From assembly GCA_963734845.1 (NCBI GenBank), contig CAVTIS010000016.1, positions 1 through 64,000 of the forward strand: 64,000 nucleotides of DNA. Direction: 5' to 3'. The stretch's first letter is position 1. Every line of letters begins with the position of its first letter. A program made the translations under genes and the position numbers. The notes beneath the pieces were generated by a model. That model saw only the letters and a list, made by a program, of their open reading frames with translations. It made no database searches and had not been told where the DNA came from. Positions 54,892-63,476 of the stretch are shown here, one piece after another. The stretch is from JAKAVN01 sp963734845 (lineage in GTDB: Bacteria > Desulfobacterota > Binatia > Binatales > Binataceae).

Positions 54892-56013
54892 ATGTCCAAC
54901 GCAGCAGCCAGCCTCGCGCGCATTCGCGAGGAACTCAACCACAACTTCCAGGAGCGCGCCGAACTGATCGACGGCGCGCTCTGTGCGCTGCTTTCGGGCA
55001 GCCACGTGCTCATCATCGGGCCGCCCGGCACGGCCAAGTCGATGCTGTCTGACGAGCTATGCCGGCGAATCGAGGGCGCCAACTATTTCCAGTGGCTGCT
55101 GACCAAGTTCAGCACCCCCGAGGAAATTTTCGGCGCAGTGAGCTTAAGCGGCCTTGAGCACGACGACTACCGGCGCGTGACCTTGCACAAACTGCCCGAA
55201 GCGCACATCGCGTTCCTCGACGAAATTTTCAAGTCCAACTCCTCGATTCTCAACGCGCTCCTGACCATCATCAACGAGCGCCTGTTCCACAACGGACGCG
55301 AGCGCGTGCGCGTCCCCCTCATCACGATGTTCGGGGCGTCCAACGAATTGCCCGACGAGGAAGAACTGACCGCGCTCTACGACCGCTTCATGCTGCGCTT
55401 CACTGTCGACTACATCAGCGAGGAGTTCCGTTTCCTCAAGATGCTCGAAGGGACGCGCTCCGCCGCGCGCACCACGCTTAGCTTCGCCGACCTCGACCAG
55501 CTGCGCGCACAGACCCGCGCGGTCGAAGTCCCGGGCAGCGTGCTTACCGCGATCGCAGAGCTGCGCCGCGAACTCGGACGTCAGCAGATTGTGGTTTCCG
55601 ACCGGCGCTGGCGCAACTCGCTCGACGTGCTGCGCGCGCACGCTTTCCTCTCCGGCCGCGCGATCGTCACCGAGGATGACCTCGGCTTCCTGGAGCACGT
55701 GCTGTGGAAGGACCCCGAGGAGCATCCCAAGGTCCGCGACGCGATCCATCGGCTGGTCAAGGGCTACGAGGAGCAGGCGCGCGAACTGTTGATCCAGAGC
55801 CAGGAGCTGCGTGAGTACGCCGAGCGTGCATGGGAGAGCGACGAGTTGCGCAGCCGCGCGCTGGTCGAAGCCCACACCAAAATCGCCAACATCCTGGTCC
55901 GCTTCGACCACCTGACGCGCGAAGCGGCCGAGAGCGGACGCGCCATGCAAGGTGTCGAGACGATGCGCTCGCAGGTCAAGGAAATTCAGCAGTCGATGCT
56001 GCGGCGGATTTAG
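54892..56013 (+). CDS. MoxR/RavA family AAA+ ATPase
   Basis: A 373-residue AAA+ protein. Walker A is GPPGTAKS (43-50), Walker B is IAFLDEIFKS and sensor 1 is FGASNELPDEEEL. The C-terminal helical part resembles RavA. MoxR proteins act as chaperone-like ATPases, usually with a VWA-domain partner encoded next door (for example ViaA). No VWA gene is present here; recO follows instead. The partner may be elsewhere in the genome. Confidence 0.93.
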   Translation: MSNAAASLARIREELNHNFQERAELIDGALCALLSGSHVLIIGPPGTAKSMLSDELCRRIEGANYFQWLLTKFSTPEEIFGAVSLSGLEHDDYRRVTLHKLPEAHIAFLDEIFKSNSSILNALLTIINERLFHNGRERVRVPLITMFGASNELPDEEELTALYDRFMLRFTVDYISEEFRFLKMLEGTRSAARTTLSFADLDQLRAQTRAVEVPGSVLTAIAELRRELGRQQIVVSDRRWRNSLDVLRAHAFLSGRAIVTEDDLGFLEHVLWKDPEEHPKVRDAIHRLVKGYEEQARELLIQSQELREYAERAWESDELRSRALVEAHTKIANILVRFDHLTREAAESGRAMQGVETMRSQVKEIQQSMLRRI

Positions 56014-56039
56014 CCCGGAGCCCGCAAAGCGCGCCGCCG

Positions 56040-56810
56040 ATGGCAGCCGAAGAAGCCACGCCCGCGATCGTGCTCCGCACCCGCGACTACATGGAGTCCG
56101 ATCGCATCGTGACTCTGCTCACCGAACAGGCGGGAAAAATCGGCGGGATTGCCAAGGGCGCCAAGGCCTCGCGTCGGCGCTTCGAGCATCGGCTCGAACC
56201 GTTCTCGCACGTGATGCTGTATTTTCGCCGCCGTCCGCACGGCCAACTGGTCTTCATCACGCGCGCCGAAGCGGCGGGCCTCCAGCCGTTCCGCCTGGAG
56301 GACGACCTCGGCCGCCTCGCGCTCGGCACCTACATGCTTGATCTCGCTGAGGCGCTGACCTCCGAGGATGCGGAGGCGTCGGGTGCGTACCATCTGTTAG
56401 CCGAGGCGCTCGGCGCGCTCGGCGCGGGCGAAGCCAACGTCGCGCTGCGCCAGGCCTATGAACTTCGGATGTTCCGATGGGCAGGGTTCGGGATGCAGTT
56501 CGACCGTTGCCGGGTCTGCACCGAGAACCAGGCCGAAGCGGCCGCGGTCTATTTCATTATCGGGCGCGGCGGAATCGTTTGCGCGCGATGCCGCGAGAGT
56601 GTGCCCGAGGGCGGCATTCGGTTGAGCGCCGCCAGCACGGCGGCGCTGGTCGAACTGGGACGGATGCCGCTCGCGGCTGCGTCGGCGGCGACAGCGGCGG
56701 GGGCCGACGGGGCGCTCGCGATCGCGCGCTTCATCGCGTCGGTGGTCGATCGCAAGCTCCGATCGGTTGAGTTCCTGGACTCCGTGATTGCGCCCGCGAC
56801 ACGCGCGTAA
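56040..56810 (+). CDS. recO: DNA repair protein RecO
   Basis: A recombination mediator that helps load RecA on SSB-coated DNA. The 256-residue protein has the N-terminal OB-fold pattern IVLRTRDYMESDRIVTLLT and GKIGGIAKGAKASRRRF. A central helical domain follows, and a zinc site with CRVC and CARC cysteine pairs. The ATG at 56040 starts the conserved domain; the open frame upstream overlaps the MoxR gene. It is probably cotranscribed with moxR, 26 bases behind it. Confidence 0.92.
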   Translation: MAAEEATPAIVLRTRDYMESDRIVTLLTEQAGKIGGIAKGAKASRRRFEHRLEPFSHVMLYFRRRPHGQLVFITRAEAAGLQPFRLEDDLGRLALGTYMLDLAEALTSEDAEASGAYHLLAEALGALGAGEANVALRQAYELRMFRWAGFGMQFDRCRVCTENQAEAAAVYFIIGRGGIVCARCRESVPEGGIRLSAASTAALVELGRMPLAAASAATAAGADGALAIARFIASVVDRKLRSVEFLDSVIAPATRA

Positions 56811-56867
56811 CCGCGATATCCACGCAGGACGCATCTATTTCTCCCGATACACAGTGAGGCGCTAGCA

Positions 56868-57836
56868 ATGAAAGCGATCCAATTCGACCGGCTCGGCGGC
56901 GCGGAAGTAATGGAATTGCGCGAGGTGCCGAGGCCCGAGCTTCAACCCGGAACGATCGTGGTCAGAAACGAGGTGATCACTATCAATTTTGGCGACACGC
57001 TCTTTCTGCGCGGCGAATACCTGGTCAAACCGGTATTCCCCGATATACCCGGGATGGAAGCGGCCGGCGTCGTCGACGCCGTCGCGCCCGACGTGAACGG
57101 TATCACGCCCGGTATGCGCGTCGCATACATCGGGATGGGGGCCTACGCCGAGTACACGCGAATCCGACAATCGCGCGCTATTCCGCTACCCGACTCGATG
57201 GACTTCGAGCAAGGCGCTGCTTTTCCGATCGCCGTGCTCACCGCCTGGCATCTGCTCCATAGCTGCCATCAGACCGCGGCGGGACAAATCGTGATCGTTC
57301 ACTCGGCGGCTGGCGGAGTCGGTATCGCGGCGGTCCAGATCGCGAAGGCCGCGGGCGCGTGGGTCATCGGCACCGTCTCGAGCGACGACAAAATCGAGTT
57401 GGTGCGAAAATTCGGCGCCGACGAAGTGATCAATTATGCAACTCACGACTTCGCGGCGGAGGCGATACGGCTCACCGGTGGACGCGGCGTCGATCTCATT
57501 CTCGACGCGGTCGGCAAACCCACTTTGAGTAAGGGACTCGGATGCCTCGCGCCGTTCGGGCACCTGGTGTTGTACGGCCGCGCGGGGGGAATACCCGAGC
57601 CGGTGAATCCGATGATCCTTTTCAGCAAGGCGCTCAAGATAAGCGGCTTCGCAGTCCCGATGGTGTACGGGATGCATGAGATCCATCGCCGGGGCCTGGA
57701 CGACGTATATCGTCTCGCGCGCGAGGGAAAACTCACGGTACCAATTGGTAAGAGGTTCGCGCTGGCAGACGCGGCGGACGCAGTTCGCTATCTGCTATCG
57801 CGCCAGTCGGTGGGAAAATTGTTGCTGCTTCCCTGA
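56868..57836 (+). CDS. Quinone oxidoreductase-type medium-chain dehydrogenase
   Basis: A 322-residue NAD(P)H-dependent zeta-crystallin/quinone-reductase-like protein. It has the N-terminal GroES-like domain (FPDIPGMEAAGVVDA), the nucleotide-binding loop SAAGGVGIAAVQIAKAAGA and DLILDAVGK. The catalytic-zinc cysteine and histidine of alcohol dehydrogenases are absent, as is normal for quinone reductases. The substrate is unknown. It stands 57 bases after recO on the same strand. Confidence 0.92.
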   Translation: MKAIQFDRLGGAEVMELREVPRPELQPGTIVVRNEVITINFGDTLFLRGEYLVKPVFPDIPGMEAAGVVDAVAPDVNGITPGMRVAYIGMGAYAEYTRIRQSRAIPLPDSMDFEQGAAFPIAVLTAWHLLHSCHQTAAGQIVIVHSAAGGVGIAAVQIAKAAGAWVIGTVSSDDKIELVRKFGADEVINYATHDFAAEAIRLTGGRGVDLILDAVGKPTLSKGLGCLAPFGHLVLYGRAGGIPEPVNPMILFSKALKISGFAVPMVYGMHEIHRRGLDDVYRLAREGKLTVPIGKRFALADAADAVRYLLSRQSVGKLLLLP

Positions 57837-57880
57837 GCGTCAGCCGCCGGCGGCGATGATGCGCTTGTCGGTATGCTAAC

Positions 57881-58387
57881 TCAGTCTGCGACCATTCGGG
57901 GACGCCGGATACCGCAGTGCGGCGCGATTCCCATACGTTCGTAGTAGCGCTGATGGTATTCCTCGGCGCGGTAGAACATCGAGGCCGGAACAATTTTAGT
58001 AACCACGGGTCTGCCAAGCTCGCCCGACTCATCGAGACGCTTCAGTGAGGCTTCGGCGGCCGCTTTCTGTTTGGCGTCGTGGTAGAAAATCACCGATCGA
58101 TATTGCGTGCCGACATCGGGCCCCTGACGATTCACCGTGGTCGGATCGTGAATCTCCCAGAACAGCTCCAGGAGCTGTTCGTACGAGACCAGCGGGGGAT
58201 CGTATTCCACCTGCACCACTTCGGCGTGACCGGTCTGGTCCGAACAGACCTGGCGATAAGTCGGATGCTTGAGCCAGCCGCCCATATAGCCCGAAGTCGC
58301 GGCGATAACTCCGTCGAGCTCGCGGAAGGCGGATTCCACGCCCCAGAAGCATCCCCCGCCAAAAGTGGCTATTCGTTTTCGCGCCAT
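57881..58387 (-). CDS. msrA: Peptide methionine sulfoxide reductase MsrA
   Basis: Reduces methionine-S-sulfoxide in proteins. The catalytic cysteine is in GGGCFWGVE. Other family sequence includes GYMGGWLKHPTYRQVCSDQTGHAEVV and FWEIHDPTTVNRQGPDVGTQYRS. The 168-residue form begins at ATG 58387. A second Cys (SDQTG region) and a C-terminal Cys (APHCG) are available for resolution. The gene lies downstream of the aldehyde dehydrogenase terminator, so it likely has its own promoter. Confidence 0.95.
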   Translation of the reverse strand: MARKRIATFGGGCFWGVESAFRELDGVIAATSGYMGGWLKHPTYRQVCSDQTGHAEVVQVEYDPPLVSYEQLLELFWEIHDPTTVNRQGPDVGTQYRSVIFYHDAKQKAAAEASLKRLDESGELGRPVVTKIVPASMFYRAEEYHQRYYERMGIAPHCGIRRPRMVAD

Positions 58388-58435
58388 CGTCTGCTCAATA
58401 TCCTGTTCCGCGAATATGTTGTTCCGGACCACCGA

Positions 58436-58472
58436 ACAAAAAAGGGGCGCCCCCTTTTGGAGGGCGCCCCTG
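58436..58472 (-). terminator. Intrinsic terminator of the aldehyde dehydrogenase gene
   Basis: On the minus strand, GGGGCGCCC and its exact complement form a 9-bp stem with a nine-base loop, followed by TTTTTTGTTC. It lies 25 bases after the dehydrogenase stop. Confidence 0.88.
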
Positions 58473-58494
58473 CAAATCGTACGGCTATTGCCCT

Positions 58495-60003
58495 CTATAG
58501 TTTTACATAGACGGTCTTGATTTGCGTGTAAAGCTCAAGCGCGTACTTGCCCAGCTCACGCCCGAAGCCCGACTGCTTGTAGCCTCCGAACGGCGAGATC
58601 GGATCGATCATGCCGTAGCAGTTGACCCATACCGTGCCGGCCTTGAGCGCACGCGCGACCTTGTGCGCGCGGCCGACGTCGCTGGTCCATACCGCGGCTC
58701 CCAGGCCATAGTCGGTGTCGTTGCCCTGGATGATCGCGTCGTTCTCATCCTTAAAGGGAATGGTCGCGGCGACAGGGCCGAAGATTTCCTCGCGCGCGAT
58801 GCGCATCTTGTTGTTCACGTCCGCGAAAACGGTCGGCTGAACGAAATAGCCCTTGCCGGGCGCCGCAGCGCCGCCGGTAGTGACTCGAGCGCCTTCCTTC
58901 TTGCCGAGTTCGAGATAGCCCTTGACCTTGTCGAACTGCTCCTTGGAGACCAGCGGGCCCATCATGGTCTTGGGATCGAGTCCGTCGCCCATAGTCATCC
59001 CGGCGCTGAACTTGGCGAGCGAATCGTTGAACTTGTCGTAAACGTCTTTCTGCACGAAAATCCGCGTGCCAGCGCAGCACACCTGTCCCGAGTTGAAAAA
59101 CACGCCCATCATCGAGTTCGGGACCGCCTGCTCCATATCGGCGTCAGGGAAGATGATGTTAGGAGACTTTCCGCCGAGCTCCAGGGATACGCGCTTCAGA
59201 TTGCCCGCCGACGCCTTAAGGATGATCTTGCCCACTTCGGCCGATCCGGTGAACGCGACCTTGTCGATATCGGGATGCTCCGAGATCGAGCTGCCGGCGC
59301 CGGGGCCGAAGCCAGTGATGATGTTGACCACGCCCTCGGGCACCCCGGCCTCGAGAATCAATTCGCCGAGCCTGAGCGCCGTGAGCGGGGTCTGCTCCGC
59401 CGGCTTGAGAATCACGGTGTTGCCGCAGGCGAGCGCCGGGCCGAGCTTCCACGACGCCATCAGCAGCGGGAAATTCCACGGAATGATCTGCCCGCACACG
59501 CCGACCGGCTCGCGCAGCGTATAGTTGAACATCGTTGGGTCGGAGGGATTGGTGTCGCCGTAAAGCTTGGTGCACCATCCGCCGTAATAGCGAAAGGTCT
59601 CCGCCGCGCCGGCAATGTCGATCGCGCGCGCCTGGGTTTTCGCTTTGCCGTTATCGAGCGTCTCGAGTTCTGACAGCTCGTCCGCGTTCTGCTCGATCAG
59701 GTCGGCAATTTTGAACAAATAGCGGGCGCGCTCATGCGGCCCCATCTTCGACCATTTGCCTTCCTCGAACGCCTTGCGCGCCGCCTTGACGGCTTCGTCG
59801 ACGTCGGCTTTGTCGCCCTCGGCAACCAGCGCCAGGACTTCCTCGGTGGCCGGGTTGAGGGTTTCGAAAGTCTTGCCCGATTTCGCCGCGACCCATTTGC
59901 CGCCGATGAGCAATTTCTTGGGTGAGGCCTTGAGGAAGTTCAACGCGGCGCTCGACCGCGCGACGCCGCCCGCCCTCTCTACCGATGGTGTCGTTGCTGC
60001 CAT
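58495..60003 (-). CDS. NAD(P)-dependent aldehyde dehydrogenase
   Basis: Oxidises aldehydes to carboxylic acids. The 502-residue protein has ETLDNGK, IPWNFPLLM, PAEQTPLTAL, the catalytic Glu in SLELGGKSPNI (about Glu275) and the nucleophile in NSGQVCCAG (about Cys309). The sequence is typical of the broad ALDH1/betaine-aldehyde branch; the substrate is not evident. An AAGGAG box precedes the ATG, and a small stem-loop (60023-60042) lies in the 54-base gap to the upstream regulator gene. Possible cotranscription with that regulator. Confidence 0.95.
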   Translation of the reverse strand: MAATTPSVERAGGVARSSAALNFLKASPKKLLIGGKWVAAKSGKTFETLNPATEEVLALVAEGDKADVDEAVKAARKAFEEGKWSKMGPHERARYLFKIADLIEQNADELSELETLDNGKAKTQARAIDIAGAAETFRYYGGWCTKLYGDTNPSDPTMFNYTLREPVGVCGQIIPWNFPLLMASWKLGPALACGNTVILKPAEQTPLTALRLGELILEAGVPEGVVNIITGFGPGAGSSISEHPDIDKVAFTGSAEVGKIILKASAGNLKRVSLELGGKSPNIIFPDADMEQAVPNSMMGVFFNSGQVCCAGTRIFVQKDVYDKFNDSLAKFSAGMTMGDGLDPKTMMGPLVSKEQFDKVKGYLELGKKEGARVTTGGAAAPGKGYFVQPTVFADVNNKMRIAREEIFGPVAATIPFKDENDAIIQGNDTDYGLGAAVWTSDVGRAHKVARALKAGTVWVNCYGMIDPISPFGGYKQSGFGRELGKYALELYTQIKTVYVKL

Positions 60004-60022
60004 TAGTTCGCTCCTTTCTGTT

Positions 60023-60042
60023 CGATGGCGTGGGCGCCATCG
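60023..60042 (-). promoter_or_regulatory. Stem-loop in the leader of the aldehyde dehydrogenase gene
   Basis: CGATGGCG and CGCCATCG enclose TGGG between the regulator stop codon and the dehydrogenase ribosome binding site. It may be an RNA processing or stability element. Confidence 0.45.
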
Positions 60043-60057
60043 TTGTGAACGCCACTC

Positions 60058-61239
60058 CTACGAATTGAGTCGCGCGATAACCTGCCCCATCTGTGCGGTA
60101 TCGTACGCGCAAAGCTGCCTGACTTCATTGGCGAAGCTGCTGGAATTCAGCGCGTCGAGCATCGCACGCACCGGGGGCGAGTCCATCTCGCGTTGCAGGA
60201 TGACCAAATCATAGCGCTCTTCGCGAACTGGAACAAAACCCAATCTGAAGGCCTCCGCAGCCACCCGCAGCGTCAGCCCGGCTTCGGCCTCGCCCGTCGC
60301 GATCGCGGCCGCGACTTCGAGATGGCCGCTCAACTCCCGCGCATACCCGGCTATCCGTCGCGGCACAATTTTCAGCTCCGCCAGCGCCTGGTCGAGCACC
60401 AGCCGTGCGCCCGAACCTGCCTCGCGGTTGACGATACGCACGCCGGGCCGCGCCAAATCCGCGATACCCCGCAGGTCCAGCGGATTGCCGCGCCGCACAC
60501 TCAAACCCAGCTCCCAACGCGCGAAATTCACCATCATCGCTCGCCGCCGCTTAAGCGTCTCGCGCACGGCCGCCAGATTGTACTCGCCGCCCCTGCGGTC
60601 GCATAGGTGTACGCCTGCCGCGTGCACCCGCCCATCGAGCAGCGCAGCGAGCGCCGACCGGCTGCCGTGCCTGATCGGCGTAAGTGTGGCAGTCGGCCGA
60701 TGGCGTCCCATCCAGTCGGCAAGAATCGTGACCGCAGGGTCGCATCCGGCAACCAGTAGGGTCGCCTCGATCTCCTGCTGCGTGCGAAACGCCGCTACTC
60801 GCGCGCGCCGACCGGCGGCGTGCTCGAGCACGCCGGCCGCCGCCGCCAGGCGCATCGCCGGCGCCGGTTGCGCGAGCGCAACCAAGCGCCCGCCGACGCG
60901 CCCCAGCGCGACCGCCGGATGCGCCGGCGCTGCCGGCGCATCCGGCGGTCGCCCGCCAGCGGAGGTGTCCGGCGACGCGCCTGACGGCGCGTCGCCGGAA
61001 GACTCCGCCCAGTCAGCTTCGAGCAGCGCCGGTTCGCCGGCGCTGCCGAACAGGGCCTCGACGCTATGGCCGAGCTCGCGCGCGAGCGCGAGCGCCGCGC
61101 CGACGCCGGGCTGATAGGCGCCGGACTCGATCGCGCCCAGGGCCTGGCGCGAGAGACCGGCACGCCGGGCCAATTCGTCCTGGGTGAGACCGCGCTCGGT
61201 ACGGGCGCGGCGTACCATCGCTCCGCTCTGGTCCGCCAT
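60058..61239 (-). CDS. XRE-type HTH regulator fused to a periplasmic-binding-protein-like domain
   Basis: A 393-residue fusion. Residues 8-62 form an XRE helix-turn-helix (RTERGLTQDELARRAGLSRQALGAIESG). A linker of about 65 residues follows, encoded by palindromic DNA. The rest is a periplasmic-binding-protein-like domain without signal peptide, of the type often called molybdate-binding (COG1910), with VNREAGSGARLVLDQAL typical of the family. It is divergent from an oxyanion-type ABC system at 61313, so a role as a cytosolic sensor of molybdate, tungstate or a similar anion is likely. That is inference from architecture and position. Confidence 0.85.
   Translation of the reverse strand: MADQSGAMVRRARTERGLTQDELARRAGLSRQALGAIESGAYQPGVGAALALARELGHSVEALFGSAGEPALLEADWAESSGDAPSGASPDTSAGGRPPDAPAAPAHPAVALGRVGGRLVALAQPAPAMRLAAAAGVLEHAAGRRARVAAFRTQQEIEATLLVAGCDPAVTILADWMGRHRPTATLTPIRHGSRSALAALLDGRVHAAGVHLCDRRGGEYNLAAVRETLKRRRAMMVNFARWELGLSVRRGNPLDLRGIADLARPGVRIVNREAGSGARLVLDQALAELKIVPRRIAGYARELSGHLEVAAAIATGEAEAGLTLRVAAEAFRLGFVPVREERYDLVILQREMDSPPVRAMLDALNSSSFANEVRQLCAYDTAQMGQVIARLNS
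60908..61046. repeat. Three perfect GC-rich palindromes in the linker of the XRE regulator gene
   Basis: Palindrome 1 (60908-60952) has 21-bp arms around GCT; its core arm is GACCGCCGGATGCGCCGGC. Palindrome 2 (60968-60999) has 14-bp arms TCCGGCGACGCGCC around TGAC. Palindrome 3 (61023-61046) has 10-bp arms GCAGCGCCGG around TTCG. All lie in frame in the linker. Confidence 0.9.
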
Positions 61240-61274
61240 GGTGCTTTAGACTTCCACTTTTTGTGCCACCATAC

Positions 61275-61316
61275 TTGTCATAACGCCAGCATCATGGCAT
61301 AACTGCGGCGTCATGA
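61275..61316 (+). promoter_or_regulatory. Candidate sigma70 promoter with overlapping dyad
   Basis: TTGTCA (61275-61280) and CATAAC (61298-61303) are 17 bases apart. An imperfect dyad, TCATAACGCC (61278-61287) and GGCGTCATGA (61307-61316), overlaps the promoter and the start codon at 61313. The dyad is a plausible site for the divergent XRE regulator. No Shine-Dalgarno is seen before the ATG. Confidence 0.4.
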
Positions 61317-62251
61317 AAATCCTGAAATTTATCCGAACCTTCTTGTTTCGCGCGGCCCTCGCGACCGTCACTCTTGCAACCCTGCTTCCCGCGCGCGGCC
61401 ATGCTCAGAGTGCGCCCCCCATCTCGGGCCCATCGCTTCTCTCGCCGGTGCAGGAGTACTTCGCCGATTGGTTTGCCCGCGTCACGCGCATCCAAAGCGA
61501 ACAGCCGCACTGGGTCACACCGCTGGTGACGGTGACTCCGCGGCTGGAAGAGGAGTATCGCTATGATCAACTGTGGCAAGCGCAGTCGCATGGCAAGGCG
61601 CTCGACAACTTCGGCGCCAACAAGGGACTTGAGCTGATCCCGTTTCAGAACACCGAGATCATCCTGGGCGTACCGGGATGGATCGCGCATAACGGCGCCC
61701 TCCCGCACAAGCCTAAGCAGGGCCAGAAGCCCGGGCCGAAACCGGCCAGCGACGGCTGGGCCGATGAAACGTTTCTTATCAAGTATCGCATCCTCTCCGG
61801 AAACGACGAGCACGGCGACTACATCCTGACCGCGTTCATGGGGTTCACCGTGCCGACCGGCGACGACGGCAACAGCAACGGCCACACCATCTACACGCCG
61901 ACGATCGCGTTCGGAAAGGGCTTCGGCAACTTCGACTTTCAGAGCACCGTGGGAGTTGAGATTCCCAACGGCGGCATGGATCGGCTCTCGATGCCGCTTA
62001 GGTGGAACACCGCCTTTCAGTATCGCGTCTTCAGGTATTTCTGGCCGGAACTTGAATTCAACTACTCCTGGTTCACGCTGGGCGAGAAGACCGGCAAAAA
62101 CCAGTTATTCCTCACGCCCGGGCTAATCATCGGGCGCATTCCGATCCGCGGCCGTATCGGAGCGACGTTCGGCGCCGGTTACCAGGTCGCGGTCACGCAC
62201 TTTCCCGCATACAACAACGCTGTGATTGCCACCGGACGTATCCCCTTCTAG
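61313..62251 (+). CDS. Predicted outer-membrane beta-barrel protein
   Basis: A 312-residue exported protein with signal peptide ending near GHAQ|SAPP. The mature part has many alternating amphipathic strands and a C-terminal Phe (TGRIPF), as in outer-membrane barrels. I do not recognise the family. It heads a plus-strand unit with an oxyanion-type binding protein and permease, eight bases upstream of the binding protein start. It could provide passage of the anion through the outer membrane. Confidence 0.75.
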   Translation: MKILKFIRTFLFRAALATVTLATLLPARGHAQSAPPISGPSLLSPVQEYFADWFARVTRIQSEQPHWVTPLVTVTPRLEEEYRYDQLWQAQSHGKALDNFGANKGLELIPFQNTEIILGVPGWIAHNGALPHKPKQGQKPGPKPASDGWADETFLIKYRILSGNDEHGDYILTAFMGFTVPTGDDGNSNGHTIYTPTIAFGKGFGNFDFQSTVGVEIPNGGMDRLSMPLRWNTAFQYRVFRYFWPELEFNYSWFTLGEKTGKNQLFLTPGLIIGRIPIRGRIGATFGAGYQVAVTHFPAYNNAVIATGRIPF

Positions 62252-62258
62252 GCGCGCG

Positions 62259-63278
62259 ATGGACCTGTCGATGAAAAGCAAGCGCAGCCTGCTCTTTCGG
62301 ATCGGCATAGCGACCATAGCCGGCGCGTTCGCTGCATTGATCGGGCGTTCTGGAGCCGCTGAATCAATGACGCCGCTTGAAGTGGCCTATGCCGGATCGA
62401 TGGGCTCGATGATGGACGGCGCGGTTCGTCCGGCGATCGCGAAGGCTCTAGGAGCCGACCTGCGAGGACGCGCGTCGGGATCCACCGGTCTCGCCAATCT
62501 AATCGTCGCGGGCAGCATCCGGCCTGACGTGTTTATCTCCGTCACTCCAGGACCGATGCGTATCGTGCTTCATGCGGGCGAGGCAGCGAGCGCGACCCCG
62601 ATTGCACGCACCGAGATGGTGATCGCCTATAGTCCGAAGAGCCAGTATGCGGCAGCGCTGGCGAAGGCCAGCGAATCCGGCGCCAGGCCGTGGTGGCGAA
62701 TCCTGGAAACGCCGGGCTTTCGTTTTGGCCGCACCGATCCGAACACCGACCCGCAAGGCTTGAACATCATCTTCATGATGCAGCTGGCGGCGCACTATTA
62801 TCATCAGCCGGATCTGGCCGACAGGATCCTCGGACCGCAGATAAATCCGCAACAGATTTTTCAGGAGCCCCAGGTGATGGCGCGGCTGCAGGCCGGGCAA
62901 CTCGACGCAAGTTCGGCCTACAAGACGCAGCCCGCGGCGCTCGGGTTGCCATTTTTCTCCTTGCCGCCGGAAATCAATCTCGGCTCCGCTTCGATGGAGA
63001 AGGAATACCAGCAGGCAAGCGTCGCTCTGAACGGCAAGGCGCATCACCCCTCTCCGCTCGTCTTTTATGCCGCGGTCATCAAAGACGGGCCGCAGCCGGA
63101 GCTGGCAGACCGTTTTGTCGCGTGGCTGCAAGGCTCCGAAGCGCGCCAAATCCTTTCGCAGTATCACTACGACGACCCCGGTGAAGCCAAACCGCTGGTT
63201 GCGGATCACAGCCAGCAACCGATTCCGATCGCTACGCTAGACGGTTTGATTACTCGCCGGGAGGCACTTTCATGGTGA
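62259..63278 (+). CDS. ABC transporter substrate-binding protein, ModA/WtpA-like
   Basis: A periplasmic oxyanion-binding protein of about 340 residues. A signal peptide (LLFRIGIATIAGAFAALI, cleavage near GAAES) is followed by the ModA/WtpA-type start VAYAGSMGSMMDGAV and GSTGLANLIVAGSIRPDVFISV. A further block, RTDPNTDPQGLNIIFMMQLA, recalls WtpA/tungstate-type proteins. The ligand may be tungstate, molybdate or sulfate. Start choices are ATG 62259 or ATG 62271. A stem-loop lies between this gene and the permease. Confidence 0.88.
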   Translation: MDLSMKSKRSLLFRIGIATIAGAFAALIGRSGAAESMTPLEVAYAGSMGSMMDGAVRPAIAKALGADLRGRASGSTGLANLIVAGSIRPDVFISVTPGPMRIVLHAGEAASATPIARTEMVIAYSPKSQYAAALAKASESGARPWWRILETPGFRFGRTDPNTDPQGLNIIFMMQLAAHYYHQPDLADRILGPQINPQQIFQEPQVMARLQAGQLDASSAYKTQPAALGLPFFSLPPEINLGSASMEKEYQQASVALNGKAHHPSPLVFYAAVIKDGPQPELADRFVAWLQGSEARQILSQYHYDDPGEAKPLVADHSQQPIPIATLDGLITRREALSW

Positions 63279-63334
63279 CGCTGCATCTTCGCCAACGTGG
63301 AGTTCGCCTACTGAGTTAGGGCTCGCCCCCCGTA

Positions 63335-63383
63335 GCGGCAGCGGCCCGGATGACACTCCCCGATTATTCGCGGCCGCTGCCGC
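63335..63383 (+). promoter_or_regulatory. Long-range stem-loop between binding protein and permease genes
   Basis: GCGGCAGCGGCC pairs perfectly with GGCCGCTGCCGC across a 25-base loop. Such stems between binding-protein and permease genes can stabilise the upstream message or limit readthrough. No T-tract follows. Confidence 0.5.
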
Positions 63384-63476
63384 ACCTCCTGGGGTGATTC
63401 GATGAAGCGTTCGGCATACAAAACATTACAAAGATCCGGGCGACGCGAAGCCTCTGCTCCCGTAATATAGACCGTC

